Source of the DNA: Gammaproteobacteria bacterium
GTDB lineage: Bacteria; Pseudomonadota; Gammaproteobacteria; Pseudomonadales; Azotimanducaceae
Assembly: GCA_028821515.1 (NCBI GenBank)
Contig: JAPPGA010000055.1
Span: forward strand, 62,001-126,000
Reading direction: 5' to 3'
Length of the DNA: 64,000 nt
In this document: positions 17,181-26,692 of the stretch, piece after piece
Numbering within the stretch: position 1 is the stretch's first letter
Layout: each line of letters starts with the position of its first letter
Notes under the pieces: model-generated
The model's input: only the letters and a program-made list of their open reading frames with translations
What the model was told of the DNA's origin: nothing
Databases searched by the model: none
Made by a program: the position numbers and the translations under genes

Positions 17181-18053
17181 ATGAACGGTGTCCGCTACCA
17201 CGTGGAGCACGTCTCCTGCTACCGCTACGAAGCACCCGTGCAGAGCTGCGTCATGACGCTATGCCTGCGCCCGAGGGAGGATGCGGGTCAATCGCTGCAA
17301 GGGTTCGAAATCGCTACGGAACCCACGGCGCTGCTGAACGCGCAAACGGACTGCTACGGCAACACCCATCATGTCTTCAATCTCCACCAACAGCACGACG
17401 AGTTACGCATCGAGGTGCACTCGGACGTCCGATCCCCGGTGCCCGATCCCCTGCCGCTGGCGCTCCCGCGCGATGCCTGGCGCGAAGCCAGGTCCTGGGC
17501 GAACTCGTTCGATCACTGGGACTTCGCGTCCCCCAGCGCGCTGACCCGCCCCACTCCCACACTGGACGCGTTCATCGATCACCACCAGGTCGTCCCGGTG
17601 GCAGATCCGCTCACTGATCTGCTGCGGTTATCGAGTACGTTGAATCGCGTGTTCCGCTACGAACCTGGAACCACGACCACGGAGTCCACTACGCAGCACA
17701 TTCTCGAAACCGGCGGCGGTGTCTGCCAGGACTACGCCCACGTGATGATCGCCATCGCCCGGTCCTGGGGCATTCCGTCCCGCTACGTCTCGGGTTACCT
17801 GGCCGAAGCCACCCTCAACCCCGAGACATCCGTCGGCACCCATGCCTGGGTCGAGTGCCTGTTGCCCGAAATTGGCTGGCTCGGGTTCGATCCGACCAAC
17901 AACGCCCTCGCCGACGAGCTGTACATCCGTGTCGGGATCGGCCGGGATTTCCGCGATGTCTCACCCACCCGGGGCGTGCGCCACGGCGGCGGGGAAACTG
18001 AACTCGAAGTCGAAGTTAGGGTGCAGCCCCTGGAAGGGGATTGCGTGCCTTAG
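17181..18053 (+). CDS. Transglutaminase-like family protein
   Basis: YHVEHVSCYRYEAPVQSCVMTLCLRPRE N-terminus. Catalytic Cys in GGGVCQDYAHVMIAIARSWGIPSRYVSGYL, His in GTHAWVECLLPEIGWLGFDPTNN. Confidence 0.93.
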   Translation: MNGVRYHVEHVSCYRYEAPVQSCVMTLCLRPREDAGQSLQGFEIATEPTALLNAQTDCYGNTHHVFNLHQQHDELRIEVHSDVRSPVPDPLPLALPRDAWREARSWANSFDHWDFASPSALTRPTPTLDAFIDHHQVVPVADPLTDLLRLSSTLNRVFRYEPGTTTTESTTQHILETGGGVCQDYAHVMIAIARSWGIPSRYVSGYLAEATLNPETSVGTHAWVECLLPEIGWLGFDPTNNALADELYIRVGIGRDFRDVSPTRGVRHGGGETELEVEVRVQPLEGDCVP

Positions 18054-19237
18054 TCCGGAGTGCGTATCGGTGCCGGCACCAGCGAGGAAATCTCGGGCTC
18101 CGCAAAACCGAACTCCCGAAGGACTTCCCGCGTGTCACAGCCTGAATCCGGCGCAGCCCGCTCGAAGGTCTCCGGCTGGGGGAACTTCGACAGGTTGATC
18201 GGCGACCGGATGAGCCGCACATCCCCGAGTTCGGGATGTGGCGCCGGCTTCGTCATCTTCAGGAACTTTGCCTGGGGATCCTCGTACGCCTGGGAGATGT
18301 CGTTGACGGGTCCGCAGGGGACACCGACCGGATTCAGGCGCTCGATCAGCTCTTCCACGGTCAGGTCCGAGATCGCCGCCTCGATGTCGCGCGTCAGCGC
18401 TGCCTTGTTGCGCGAGCGATCCTGGAACGTCGCATACGACTCGTCTTCCAACAGGTGCTCCGCGCCGACAGCGCGGCAAAAACTCGTCCACATGCGGACC
18501 GAGGAGGCCGCGATGTTCACGAGGCCATTGCGGCACGAATACGTTCCCATCGGCGTCGCCACGGGATGATGGTTGCCCTGCTGTTTCGGCACCTCTCCGA
18601 GCATCGTGTAGCGCGCACCCTGGAAATCTATCTTGTTCAGCATCGCCTCTAGCAGCGATGTGTGCACCCACTGCCCCTCGCCGGTCCGCTCGCGGTGCAG
18701 CACCGCCAACAGGATGCCCTGGCCGAGAAACATGCCCGCCGCCGTGTCGCTGATGGCGATGCCGACGCGCATCGGACCGCTTTCCGGGGTTCCCGTGATG
18801 GACATCAGGCCGCACATGCCCTGCACGATCTGGTCCACGCCGGGCCGCGAACTGTATGGACCTTCCTGTCCGAACCCCGAGATGCTGGCATAGATGATCG
18901 ACTCGTTCGCGGCCTTGACGGACTCGTAGTCGACCCCCAGTCGATGCTTCACCTCGGCGCGGAAGTTCTCGACGACGATGTCCGCGCTCGCCACCAGGCG
19001 CATGAACGCCGCATGGCCTTCCTCGCTCTTGAGGTCGAGCACGATGCCGCGCTTGTTCCTGTGCAGGTTCTGCTCGTCCGCCCCGTGACGCGCCCCGATG
19101 AGCCTGCTGTTCCCTCCCGGGGGCTCGATCTTGATGACGTTGGCGCCCCAGTCGGCGAGCAACCGCACGGCAGTGGGACCCGCCCGTGCGTGGGTGAGGT
19201 CGAGGACCGTGTACCGGCTTAAGGGGAGCTCGTGCAT
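18050..19237 (-). CDS. CaiB/BaiF (family III) CoA-transferase
   Basis: YTVLDLTHARAGPTAVRLLADWGANVIKIEPPGG...NRNKRGIVLDLKSEEGHAAF. Confidence 0.93.
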   Translation of the reverse strand: MHELPLSRYTVLDLTHARAGPTAVRLLADWGANVIKIEPPGGNSRLIGARHGADEQNLHRNKRGIVLDLKSEEGHAAFMRLVASADIVVENFRAEVKHRLGVDYESVKAANESIIYASISGFGQEGPYSSRPGVDQIVQGMCGLMSITGTPESGPMRVGIAISDTAAGMFLGQGILLAVLHRERTGEGQWVHTSLLEAMLNKIDFQGARYTMLGEVPKQQGNHHPVATPMGTYSCRNGLVNIAASSVRMWTSFCRAVGAEHLLEDESYATFQDRSRNKAALTRDIEAAISDLTVEELIERLNPVGVPCGPVNDISQAYEDPQAKFLKMTKPAPHPELGDVRLIRSPINLSKFPQPETFERAAPDSGCDTREVLREFGFAEPEISSLVPAPIRTPD

Positions 19238-19271
19238 CGGGTTTTGGTTCGCGTTCCGGCCTGGCCGGACA

Positions 19272-20474
19272 TCATACCCGACCGAATATCACCTCATTGC
19301 CCCGCGACGGTTGGGCGGGGACATTCTGCGAAAGACTGAGCGAACACGCGGCAAAGCCCGCGCCGACCAGGAACACTGCGGACGGCGAGACGATCCACAC
19401 CATCCCCAGCACCGCCGGGATGATCACGGCGGCGATGTGATTGATCGTAAATGACACCCCTGCGGTGGAAGCGATATCCGCCGGATCCGCGATCTTCTGG
19501 AGATAGGTCTTGATCGCGATGGCCAGCGCGAAAAACATGTGATCCGCGACATACAGCCCGGCGGCCAGGTAGGCGTTGTCTACGAACGCGTACGCCACGA
19601 ATACGCAGATGAGGCCGACGTACTCGAAGGTCAGCGCCCGCCGCTCGCCGATGCGCCCGATCAGTGCGCCGATGCGCTCCGCGAACAACCAGTTGAATAC
19701 GTGGTTGATGAGGAACAGCGCCGCGATGTTCGCCGCGCTGTAGTCGAACTTCTCCACCATGAGGAAGCCGGCGAAGACGATGAAGATCTGGCGTCGCGCG
19801 CCGGACAGGAACGTCAGTCCATAGTAGAGCCAGTAGCGTCGCCGCAGGACGATGTTTTTCCTTTGCGGCGTCTTCGAGGCGAATTGCGGGAAGGAAGCGA
19901 GCACGGCTGCGAGGAAGAGCACGCCGCCGCCCGCCATCACGTAGATCCACACATAGTCGATTCCGATGGACAGTGCGGCCCACACGACCGCAAAACAGAC
20001 GAGCGATGACATGGACCCGACGGCGATCAGCTTGCCGAGAATGCGCGGCGCTTCCTCCTTCGACAGCCACTGCAGTGACAGTGACTGCTTCACCGTCTCG
20101 AAATAATGGAAGCCGATCGACATCAGAACCGCCGTGCAGTACAGACCGTACTCGAAAGGGAAGAAGCCGGTCAGCGCCGTGCCGAGGCCAAACAGCGCGA
20201 TGGAGATGACCGCGAACCTCTGCTCCCGCAGCACCAGCAGCACGAACACGGCGGTAAAAGCCAGGAACCCCGGAACCTCCCGCAAGCTCTGCAGGATGCC
20301 GATCTCGATGCCCGTGAACCCGGCGCGCTCGATGACGAAGTTGTTCAGCAGTGCCTGCCAGGCCGCGAAGCCGAGCGGTATCGCGATGCTGGCGACGACG
20401 AGGAAGAACCTTGGGGTGCGGAGATGTTCCGGAATCATGCCGGCCCCGGGAGAATCCCGTGTCCCTCCAATCAC
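19272..20474 (-). CDS. MFS transporter
   Basis: About a dozen hydrophobic helices, ~400 aa. GTG start overlaps the upstream gene's stop by 4 bp. Confidence 0.85.
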   Translation of the reverse strand: MIGGTRDSPGAGMIPEHLRTPRFFLVVASIAIPLGFAAWQALLNNFVIERAGFTGIEIGILQSLREVPGFLAFTAVFVLLVLREQRFAVISIALFGLGTALTGFFPFEYGLYCTAVLMSIGFHYFETVKQSLSLQWLSKEEAPRILGKLIAVGSMSSLVCFAVVWAALSIGIDYVWIYVMAGGGVLFLAAVLASFPQFASKTPQRKNIVLRRRYWLYYGLTFLSGARRQIFIVFAGFLMVEKFDYSAANIAALFLINHVFNWLFAERIGALIGRIGERRALTFEYVGLICVFVAYAFVDNAYLAAGLYVADHMFFALAIAIKTYLQKIADPADIASTAGVSFTINHIAAVIIPAVLGMVWIVSPSAVFLVGAGFAACSLSLSQNVPAQPSRGNEVIFGRV

Positions 20475-21424
20475 TTGGTGAGGCTCGTGTAGACGCGGTC
20501 GACGAAACCGAGCGACGCCGACTCCGGTCCATAGGTCTCGTCAAACTCCGCGGTGACCCTGGCAGCGATCACCTCCTCCCTGGTCTTGCCCTGGTCGATA
20601 AGGCCGGCCACCCGAGAACGAACCGTCTCCAGCATGCCGACATAGGCTTCGACAGCGGCACGGTCCGCAAGCTGGCCATGGCCGGGAATCACCACGGCGT
20701 CTTCGGGAAGTTCATCCAGAACCGTACGGCAGAATTCAATCATGCCGTCGATGTCGCCGCCGCTGTCGACATCGACGAAGGGATAGCCGGTGGTGACGAA
20801 CACGTCACCGAAGTGCACGGCATTCTCCCCGCGAAAGACCACCGCGGTGTCGCCGGTGGTGTGGGCCGGGCCAGCATGAATGAGATCGATCTGTTGGCCA
20901 TTGAAATGCAACTGCATGCGGCGGGTATAGGTGATCGACGGCAACGCCTCCTCGGGGTAGGGATCCTGGCGGACCTTCGCGATTACGAGGTTGATCAGTC
21001 CGCCCCGGGCCATGTCGTGGCGCGCGTTGGCGTGCGCCAGAATGCGCGTTCCAGCGGGCCCCAGGGCCAGGTTGCCCTGGGCGTGGTCGAAGTGCCAATG
21101 CGTATTGATCACGTAGTTGATCTCGCCGCCGGTACCCCTCGCCCGTCCGAGCGCTTCGATGGCGGCACGCATCTTCGGCACCATTTCAGGAAACTGGTCA
21201 TCGACGATGAGCACGCCATCCGTACCGATGGAGACGGCGACGTTGCCGCCCAGCCCAAACAGCGCATAGAGGCCGTCGCCCACCTGTTCGGTAGTGACCT
21301 CGGCGGTCTCGAAGTCCCAGCCGAAACGTTCGAGGAGTACGTCGAGCGACATCGCATCGTCCGCGCCGCTCGAGACTGCGAACCACGCAAGGGCCGACAC
21401 GAGCATCGTCTTCGCCAGGCGCAC
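20471..21424 (-). CDS. MBL-fold metallo-hydrolase
   Basis: HxHxDH motif in NTHWHFDHAQGN, plus HAGPAHTTGDTAVVF. Start near VRLAKTMLVSALAW (signal-like). Confidence 0.88.
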   Translation of the reverse strand: MRLAKTMLVSALAWFAVSSGADDAMSLDVLLERFGWDFETAEVTTEQVGDGLYALFGLGGNVAVSIGTDGVLIVDDQFPEMVPKMRAAIEALGRARGTGGEINYVINTHWHFDHAQGNLALGPAGTRILAHANARHDMARGGLINLVIAKVRQDPYPEEALPSITYTRRMQLHFNGQQIDLIHAGPAHTTGDTAVVFRGENAVHFGDVFVTTGYPFVDVDSGGDIDGMIEFCRTVLDELPEDAVVIPGHGQLADRAAVEAYVGMLETVRSRVAGLIDQGKTREEVIAARVTAEFDETYGPESASLGFVDRVYTSLTK

Positions 21425-21438
21425 GGTTGGGACTTCCG

Positions 21439-22626
21439 TCAGTCCGGCAGTCCGAGAATGCGTTTCGCGATGATGTTGAGCTGTATCTCGGACGTCCCGC
21501 CCTCGATGCTGTTGGCCCTCGAGCGCAGCCACTCGCGGGTCGTGGCGAGTTCCCTGTCGGCGAATCCATCGCCCGACCAGCCGAGTGCCTGAACACCGAG
21601 AATCGACGCGAGTATTTCGTACCGGTCCTTGTTCTGCTCGGTGCCGTAGTACTTGAAGAACGACGAAGTGAAGGTCGGCGCCCGGCCGCTTCTGCTCTCC
21701 TCGCCGCCGCGGCGCATCGAGAGGCCGAAAGCGCGGTCGTTCATGGAGTGCTCGATCACTCGCGCGCGCAGCCCGTCATCGTCGATGCGGCCCTCCACAT
21801 GGCCCGCATACCGCTTCGCGAGGGCCTGCATTGAGCGCGCCCGGGAGCCGCCGCTCAAGCCCCCGCCCATGCCGCCACCGATAGACGTTCTTTCATACTG
21901 GAGCAGGCGTTTGGCGACGGTCCAGCCCTTGCCCGGCGTGCTGACGACATTTCGCTTCGGCACCCGCACATCGTCCATGAACGTCTGGCAGAACGGGGAT
22001 GCACCGCTTATCAGCCGTATCGGACTGACCGTGACCCCCGGTGACTCCATGTCGAACAGGATGAACGTGATGCCGTCATGTTTCGGCACGTCCGGGTCGG
22101 TGCGAACCAGGCAGAACATCCAGTCAGCCTGGTCGGCGTTGGAGGTCCAGATCTTCGAGCCGTTGATGACGTAGTCGTCGCCGTCTTCCACCGCCCGTGT
22201 CTGAAGCCCGGCGAGATCCGAGCCGAATCCGGGCTCGCTGTATCCCTGGCACCACCAGATCTCGCCGCGCACGATTCTCGGAATGTGCTCACGGCACTGC
22301 TCCGGCGAGCCGAACTCAAGCAGCGCGGGACCGATCATGCTGGTCCCCATTCCGCCGCCCAGCGCAAGCCGCGCGTTGATGCGGTCGAGTTCTTCCTGCA
22401 ATACCGCCGCCTGTTCCTTCGACAGTCCGCCGCCGCCGTATTCGGCCGGCCACATGGGCGTCGTCCACCCGCGATCCGCCATCCGGTCCAGCCACAGCTT
22501 GGTGTCCGGGTTCTTGTACGTGGCGCGGCGGCCGAAGGCGGGTAACTCGTCCGCCGGCATGGGCGTGCGCATGCTCGCCGGACAGTTCTCCTCCAGCCAC
22601 GCCCGCGTTTCTTCCCTGAAGCTCAT
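21439..22626 (-). CDS. Acyl-CoA dehydrogenase family protein
   Basis: WPAEYGGGGLSKEQAAVLQEEL, WCQGYSEPGFGSDLAGLQTRA, NGSKIWTSNADQADWMFCLVRT, and C-terminal GGTSEIQLNIIAKRILGLP. Confidence 0.95.
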   Translation of the reverse strand: MSFREETRAWLEENCPASMRTPMPADELPAFGRRATYKNPDTKLWLDRMADRGWTTPMWPAEYGGGGLSKEQAAVLQEELDRINARLALGGGMGTSMIGPALLEFGSPEQCREHIPRIVRGEIWWCQGYSEPGFGSDLAGLQTRAVEDGDDYVINGSKIWTSNADQADWMFCLVRTDPDVPKHDGITFILFDMESPGVTVSPIRLISGASPFCQTFMDDVRVPKRNVVSTPGKGWTVAKRLLQYERTSIGGGMGGGLSGGSRARSMQALAKRYAGHVEGRIDDDGLRARVIEHSMNDRAFGLSMRRGGEESRSGRAPTFTSSFFKYYGTEQNKDRYEILASILGVQALGWSGDGFADRELATTREWLRSRANSIEGGTSEIQLNIIAKRILGLPD

Positions 22627-22652
22627 ATCAGCACTCGCCTTCTACCTTCCTT

Positions 22653-23828
22653 CTACTTTCCTTCTAGTTCCCTGCCTCTCGCCAACACCAGAGCCGGCGA
22701 CCCAAGCGCAGCGATGTCGTCAAGCGGATCCCCGTCCACGAACACCATGTCCGCAGCATGGTTGTGGGCTAAGCGTCCAGTCACGCCGCGCAAGCCCAGC
22801 GCGTCCGCGCAATCTGACGTGGCGCTACGCAGCACCTCCACCGTGGTCAGCCCGGCGAAGTGTGCGAACACCGGCAACGCCCTTGCGAGGTCCCGATGTC
22901 GTACGCCCGGGATGCCGGCATCCGTCGACGCGATCAGCCGGACCCCGGCCGAGCGCATGTCGGCGAACGTCCGTTTCACCGCCTTTTCGAATTTGCCGTC
23001 ACCACCGACGAAACGTTTCCAGCCCGCGCTTATTGTAGGAGAAACCCGGATTCCCCGGCGCGCGATTTCTGCCGCGACGTCCGGATCGTATCCGCTCCGG
23101 CGCCCGTCGTCGCCGATCCAGGAGCAGTGTTCGATGGTCGAGACCCCTGCGTTCGCAGCATGCGCGATCCCCTCGGTCCCGTGGCAGTGCGCGGCTACGT
23201 CGAGGCCCCTGGCATTGGCATGACGCACGATGGCGCTCGTCGACGGGGCGTCGAACTGTGCGGCTCTCGGCGAAGAACCCTTCGTCAACATGCCGCCCGT
23301 CGCCATGACCTTGATGAGGTCGACCCCATGCTCCACCTGGCGTTCAATCACTCCGGCCGCCGCGTCCGCATCGCTCGCCTCGCCGCCCCAGAAATGGCAG
23401 TGGCCTCCCACCGACGTCACCGGCTGCCCGGCGCACAACATCCTCGGCCCTACCAGTTCGCCGGCGTCGATGCGGTCCCGCAAATCGATTTCGAGCCATT
23501 TTCCCCCGCCGAGATCGCGCGCCGTGGTGATCCCGGCGCGCACCATCTCGTCCGCCCGCTCGACCATTGCCCGCCGGACTTCTTCGTCGGGTACGGCGAG
23601 CTGTTCTTCGGGTGTCCGCAGACCCGGGTCCAGCGTCATGTGCACGTGCGCGTCGATCAGGCCGGGAACGAGCGTCAGCCCCGACATGTCTCGGGTGTCG
23701 GCGCTGGGTCCGTTCTCCTCCACGGCGACAATGACCCCGTTCTCGACGGCAACCGAGCCGATGCCGAGATAGTCGTCGGCGACGCCATCCCAGATGCGCA
23801 CATTCCGAAATGCAGTCCTTTGCGACAC
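22653..23828 (-). CDS. Amidohydrolase family protein
   Basis: LTLVPGLIDAHVHMTLDP, AHCHGTEGIAHAANAGVSTIEHC, STDAGIPGVRH. Confidence 0.93.
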   Translation of the reverse strand: MSQRTAFRNVRIWDGVADDYLGIGSVAVENGVIVAVEENGPSADTRDMSGLTLVPGLIDAHVHMTLDPGLRTPEEQLAVPDEEVRRAMVERADEMVRAGITTARDLGGGKWLEIDLRDRIDAGELVGPRMLCAGQPVTSVGGHCHFWGGEASDADAAAGVIERQVEHGVDLIKVMATGGMLTKGSSPRAAQFDAPSTSAIVRHANARGLDVAAHCHGTEGIAHAANAGVSTIEHCSWIGDDGRRSGYDPDVAAEIARRGIRVSPTISAGWKRFVGGDGKFEKAVKRTFADMRSAGVRLIASTDAGIPGVRHRDLARALPVFAHFAGLTTVEVLRSATSDCADALGLRGVTGRLAHNHAADMVFVDGDPLDDIAALGSPALVLARGRELEGK

Positions 23829-23834
23829 TTCCGG

Positions 23835-24923
23835 TCAGCGCACCGTCAGCCGCGCAACCGCGGCCTCGTTGAGTTCGATGCCGAGTCCCGGGGCATCGCC
23901 AAGCTGTGCGATGCCGTTTTTCGGCAAGACCGATTCCCCGTACAGGTCGGCCACGTCGTCCAGGGGACCCGAGAACTCGATGGAGAATTCGTGCGGCCGG
24001 GTGGCGTTCTGCACAGTCGCGTAAACATGCAGCGATGCCATGGAATTGATCCCCGCCTGGGGACTGTGGGGCATGACGGGCTTGTCGAGCACGGTCGCCA
24101 TCTCGTAGATCCGCTTGACCTCGCTCGGACCGCCGGCATTGAGGATGTCAGGCTGCAGTATGTCCGGGTTGCCGAGCAGCACCAGGTGATGGAACCACCA
24201 GCGGAAGGCATCCTGCTCGCCGGCCGAGACGGCGACATCCAGGGCGTCGCTCACCTGCTTCAGCCCCGGCAGGTCGTAATGGGGAATCGGCTCCTCGAAA
24301 TGGTCGATACCGAGTGCCTCGAAACGCCGGCCCTGCTGGATGGCGGTGGACACCGAGTAGCCGCAGTTGGCATCGAATCCGAGGTACTCGCCACCGGACA
24401 GGTATTCCCGCACCAGCTTGAACATGCGGTAGTCCTTCTCCGGGTCGATATCCTGGCGCCAGCCGCGCCAGTCCATGCGTATCTTGAATGCGCGGAATCC
24501 CTGCTCCCGACCGTTTTTCACAAGGTGGAGCATCTCTTCCGGTTCCATCCGCCACCCCGACCCCGTGCTCCAGTACAGGGGTATCTCCAGTCTTCGGGCA
24601 CCGCCCATCAACATGTGCACCGGCATCGCCGCGTCCTTGCCCAGCAGATCCCACAGCGCGACGTCGACCGCGCCGACGGCCCAGCCCGGCAGCTTATAGA
24701 AACGATCGCCCCTTCCCAGGGCAAAGGTCTCCCAGTGCCGATCGATCGCGCGCGGATCCTCACCGATGAGCGCCGGCCTTATCGCGCTCTCGAGATAGGC
24801 GTCGAATACGGCGTTGTGACGGCCCGGGACTTCCGCATGGCCTTCCACACCGGCATCGGTCTGCACGCGCAGCAGCCCTTTGCCGATGTCGAGAGGTGTG
24901 TGCGTGATATCGGTAACTTTCAT
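23835..24923 (-). CDS. Mandelate racemase/muconate lactonizing enzyme (enolase superfamily)
   Basis: MKVTDITHTPLDIGKGLLRVQTDAGVEGHAEV, FKIRMDWRG, GFDANCGYSVSTAIQQGRRFEALGIDHFEEPIPHYD. Confidence 0.92.
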   Translation of the reverse strand: MKVTDITHTPLDIGKGLLRVQTDAGVEGHAEVPGRHNAVFDAYLESAIRPALIGEDPRAIDRHWETFALGRGDRFYKLPGWAVGAVDVALWDLLGKDAAMPVHMLMGGARRLEIPLYWSTGSGWRMEPEEMLHLVKNGREQGFRAFKIRMDWRGWRQDIDPEKDYRMFKLVREYLSGGEYLGFDANCGYSVSTAIQQGRRFEALGIDHFEEPIPHYDLPGLKQVSDALDVAVSAGEQDAFRWWFHHLVLLGNPDILQPDILNAGGPSEVKRIYEMATVLDKPVMPHSPQAGINSMASLHVYATVQNATRPHEFSIEFSGPLDDVADLYGESVLPKNGIAQLGDAPGLGIELNEAAVARLTVR

Positions 24924-25063
24924 GATCGAGGGGTTGGCTTGCCAGGCCGGCAGAGGTGGACCGCTGAATCCGGCCACTATACCTCACGCCGGGTGCGCGG
25001 TTGATCATTGGCCGTTCCGGGATATTCAATGACCGCACCGGCTTTCATTACGGGGAATCTGAG

Positions 25064-25882
25064 ATGGATTTTGGACTCGCGGGTAAACGTGGCGTCGTGG
25101 TCGGTGGCAGCCGCGGAATCGGGAAGGCGATCGCATTGGAACTCGCTCGCGAGGGCGTCGATCTCGTCATCAGCGCACGGACCGAGGATGAACTTGCGCG
25201 AACCGCGCGGGAGATCTCCGCGGCAACCGGGCGTCGCGTGTTGCCGATGCCGCTTGACGCGAAGGACCGCGGCCGCGTCGAATCAGTTATCGACGATGCC
25301 GCCCGGGAACTCGGCGGGCTCAACATCCTCATCAACAGCGGTTCCCGGCCAGGGGGCTCACCCACGGCAACCGGCCGAATCGACACCATCGTCGACGAGG
25401 ACTTCCTCGACGACTTCGATACGAAGTACATGGGCGCCTTGCGTTGCGCTCGCGCGGCGATCCCTCACCTCAAGGCCTCCGGATGGGGCAGGATCGTCAA
25501 CATCAGCGGCCTCAACGCGCGCACCGCCGGCAACATGAGCGGCGGCGCCAGGAACGCATCCCTCGTGCACCTCACCCGCACCCTCGCCCTGCAGTTGGGA
25601 CGCGACGGCATCACCGTCAACTGCATCCATCCAGGGGCCACACGCACGGAACGCACCGCGGTGGTGCTCGAAGCGAGAGCGAAAGAGGCTGGCCTTACAC
25701 CCGCGCAGGTGGAAGCCCGCGACTTCGGCTGGGACAACCCGCGAAGTAACTCCATCGGACGCATGGTGGACGCGGCCGAGATCGGCTACCTCACGGTGTT
25801 CCTCTGCTCCGAGAAGGCCTGGGCCGTCAACGGCGAAGTGATCGCCGCCGATGGTGGCGGCAGCAGGTCGGTGTACTACTGA
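25064..25882 (+). CDS. SDR family oxidoreductase
   Basis: MDFGLAGKRGVVVGGSRGIGKAIALELA glycine-rich motif; ends ...CSEKAWAVNGEVIAADGGGSRSVYY. The usual YxxxK position is replaced (NASLVHLTR). Confidence 0.9.
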   Translation: MDFGLAGKRGVVVGGSRGIGKAIALELAREGVDLVISARTEDELARTAREISAATGRRVLPMPLDAKDRGRVESVIDDAARELGGLNILINSGSRPGGSPTATGRIDTIVDEDFLDDFDTKYMGALRCARAAIPHLKASGWGRIVNISGLNARTAGNMSGGARNASLVHLTRTLALQLGRDGITVNCIHPGATRTERTAVVLEARAKEAGLTPAQVEARDFGWDNPRSNSIGRMVDAAEIGYLTVFLCSEKAWAVNGEVIAADGGGSRSVYY

Positions 25883-25893
25883 TTCGTGCCGCT

Positions 25894-26676
25894 CTATTGG
25901 CGCGCGAGTCGAATATCCGGCGCACAAGACCGGTGGGTGGACCGGAACGGATTGATGTCTATCCCTCCCCGGCGCAGGAATCGCCCATAAACGGTCAGGC
26001 GCTCGCAACCGCATCGCTCCATGATGTCGACGAATATCTGCTCAATGACAGTCTCGTGAAAGGCACGGTGGCGCCGGTAGGAAACGAGGTACCGGAGTAG
26101 CTGCCGGCGACCGATTTCCGGGCCCCGGTAGGAGATGAGTACCGATGCCCAGTCGGGCCACCCGGTAACCGGACACAGGGAAGCGAACAGGTCCGTGTAC
26201 ACCGACCGTTCCACGAGTCGATCCCCGCACGCGTCACCCAGCAGGCCGGCGTCGCGTTCGTACGTCCCGATCTCGACGCGCTCGTCGTCGAGCGACTGGC
26301 CCGGCATGGTGTCGTGGAGCCCAGGACCGCTCAACACCGGCATGGACACGTCCGCACACGCCCCGAACAGGGCGGACAGATCTGCCCGAATAGCCGCGAG
26401 GATATCGGCTTCCTTCGGGAAAATCGCCTGGGAGAAAGCGTTGAGATACTCTTTGAGCGACTTGCTCTCGACCGTCGCGGGCGTTGCGCAGGGCACCCGG
26501 ATCCGCAATGCGCCAACCGCCGGTACACCGCCCTCCCTCAGCCAGGACAGCTCGTAACAGTTCCAGACATCTTCTCCGACAAAAGGCAGCGGCGGGTGCA
26601 GACCCAGCGTCCGCCGCTGTTTCGAGCGGTCAATGGTCCGGAGCAGCGCGGGAGTCGATGTGCCGGCACGGAGCAT
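25894..26676 (-). CDS. queF: NADPH-dependent 7-cyano-7-deazaguanine reductase
   Basis: EDVWNCYELSWL, ESKSLKEYLNAFSQ, SLCPVTGWPDWASVLISYRGPEI, SYRRHRAFHETVIEQIFVDI, GRFLRRGGIDINPFRST; long-form QueF. Confidence 0.92.
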   Translation of the reverse strand: MLRAGTSTPALLRTIDRSKQRRTLGLHPPLPFVGEDVWNCYELSWLREGGVPAVGALRIRVPCATPATVESKSLKEYLNAFSQAIFPKEADILAAIRADLSALFGACADVSMPVLSGPGLHDTMPGQSLDDERVEIGTYERDAGLLGDACGDRLVERSVYTDLFASLCPVTGWPDWASVLISYRGPEIGRRQLLRYLVSYRRHRAFHETVIEQIFVDIMERCGCERLTVYGRFLRRGGIDINPFRSTHRSCAPDIRLARQ

Positions 26677-26692
26677 AGGAAAAAAGGCGCCT

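Noticed and set aside
22860-25004. 714 aa + strand ORF antisense to the amidohydrolase and enolase-superfamily genes
   Set aside because: Shadow of high-GC codon bias; no recognisable domain, and both antisense genes have clear family motifs.
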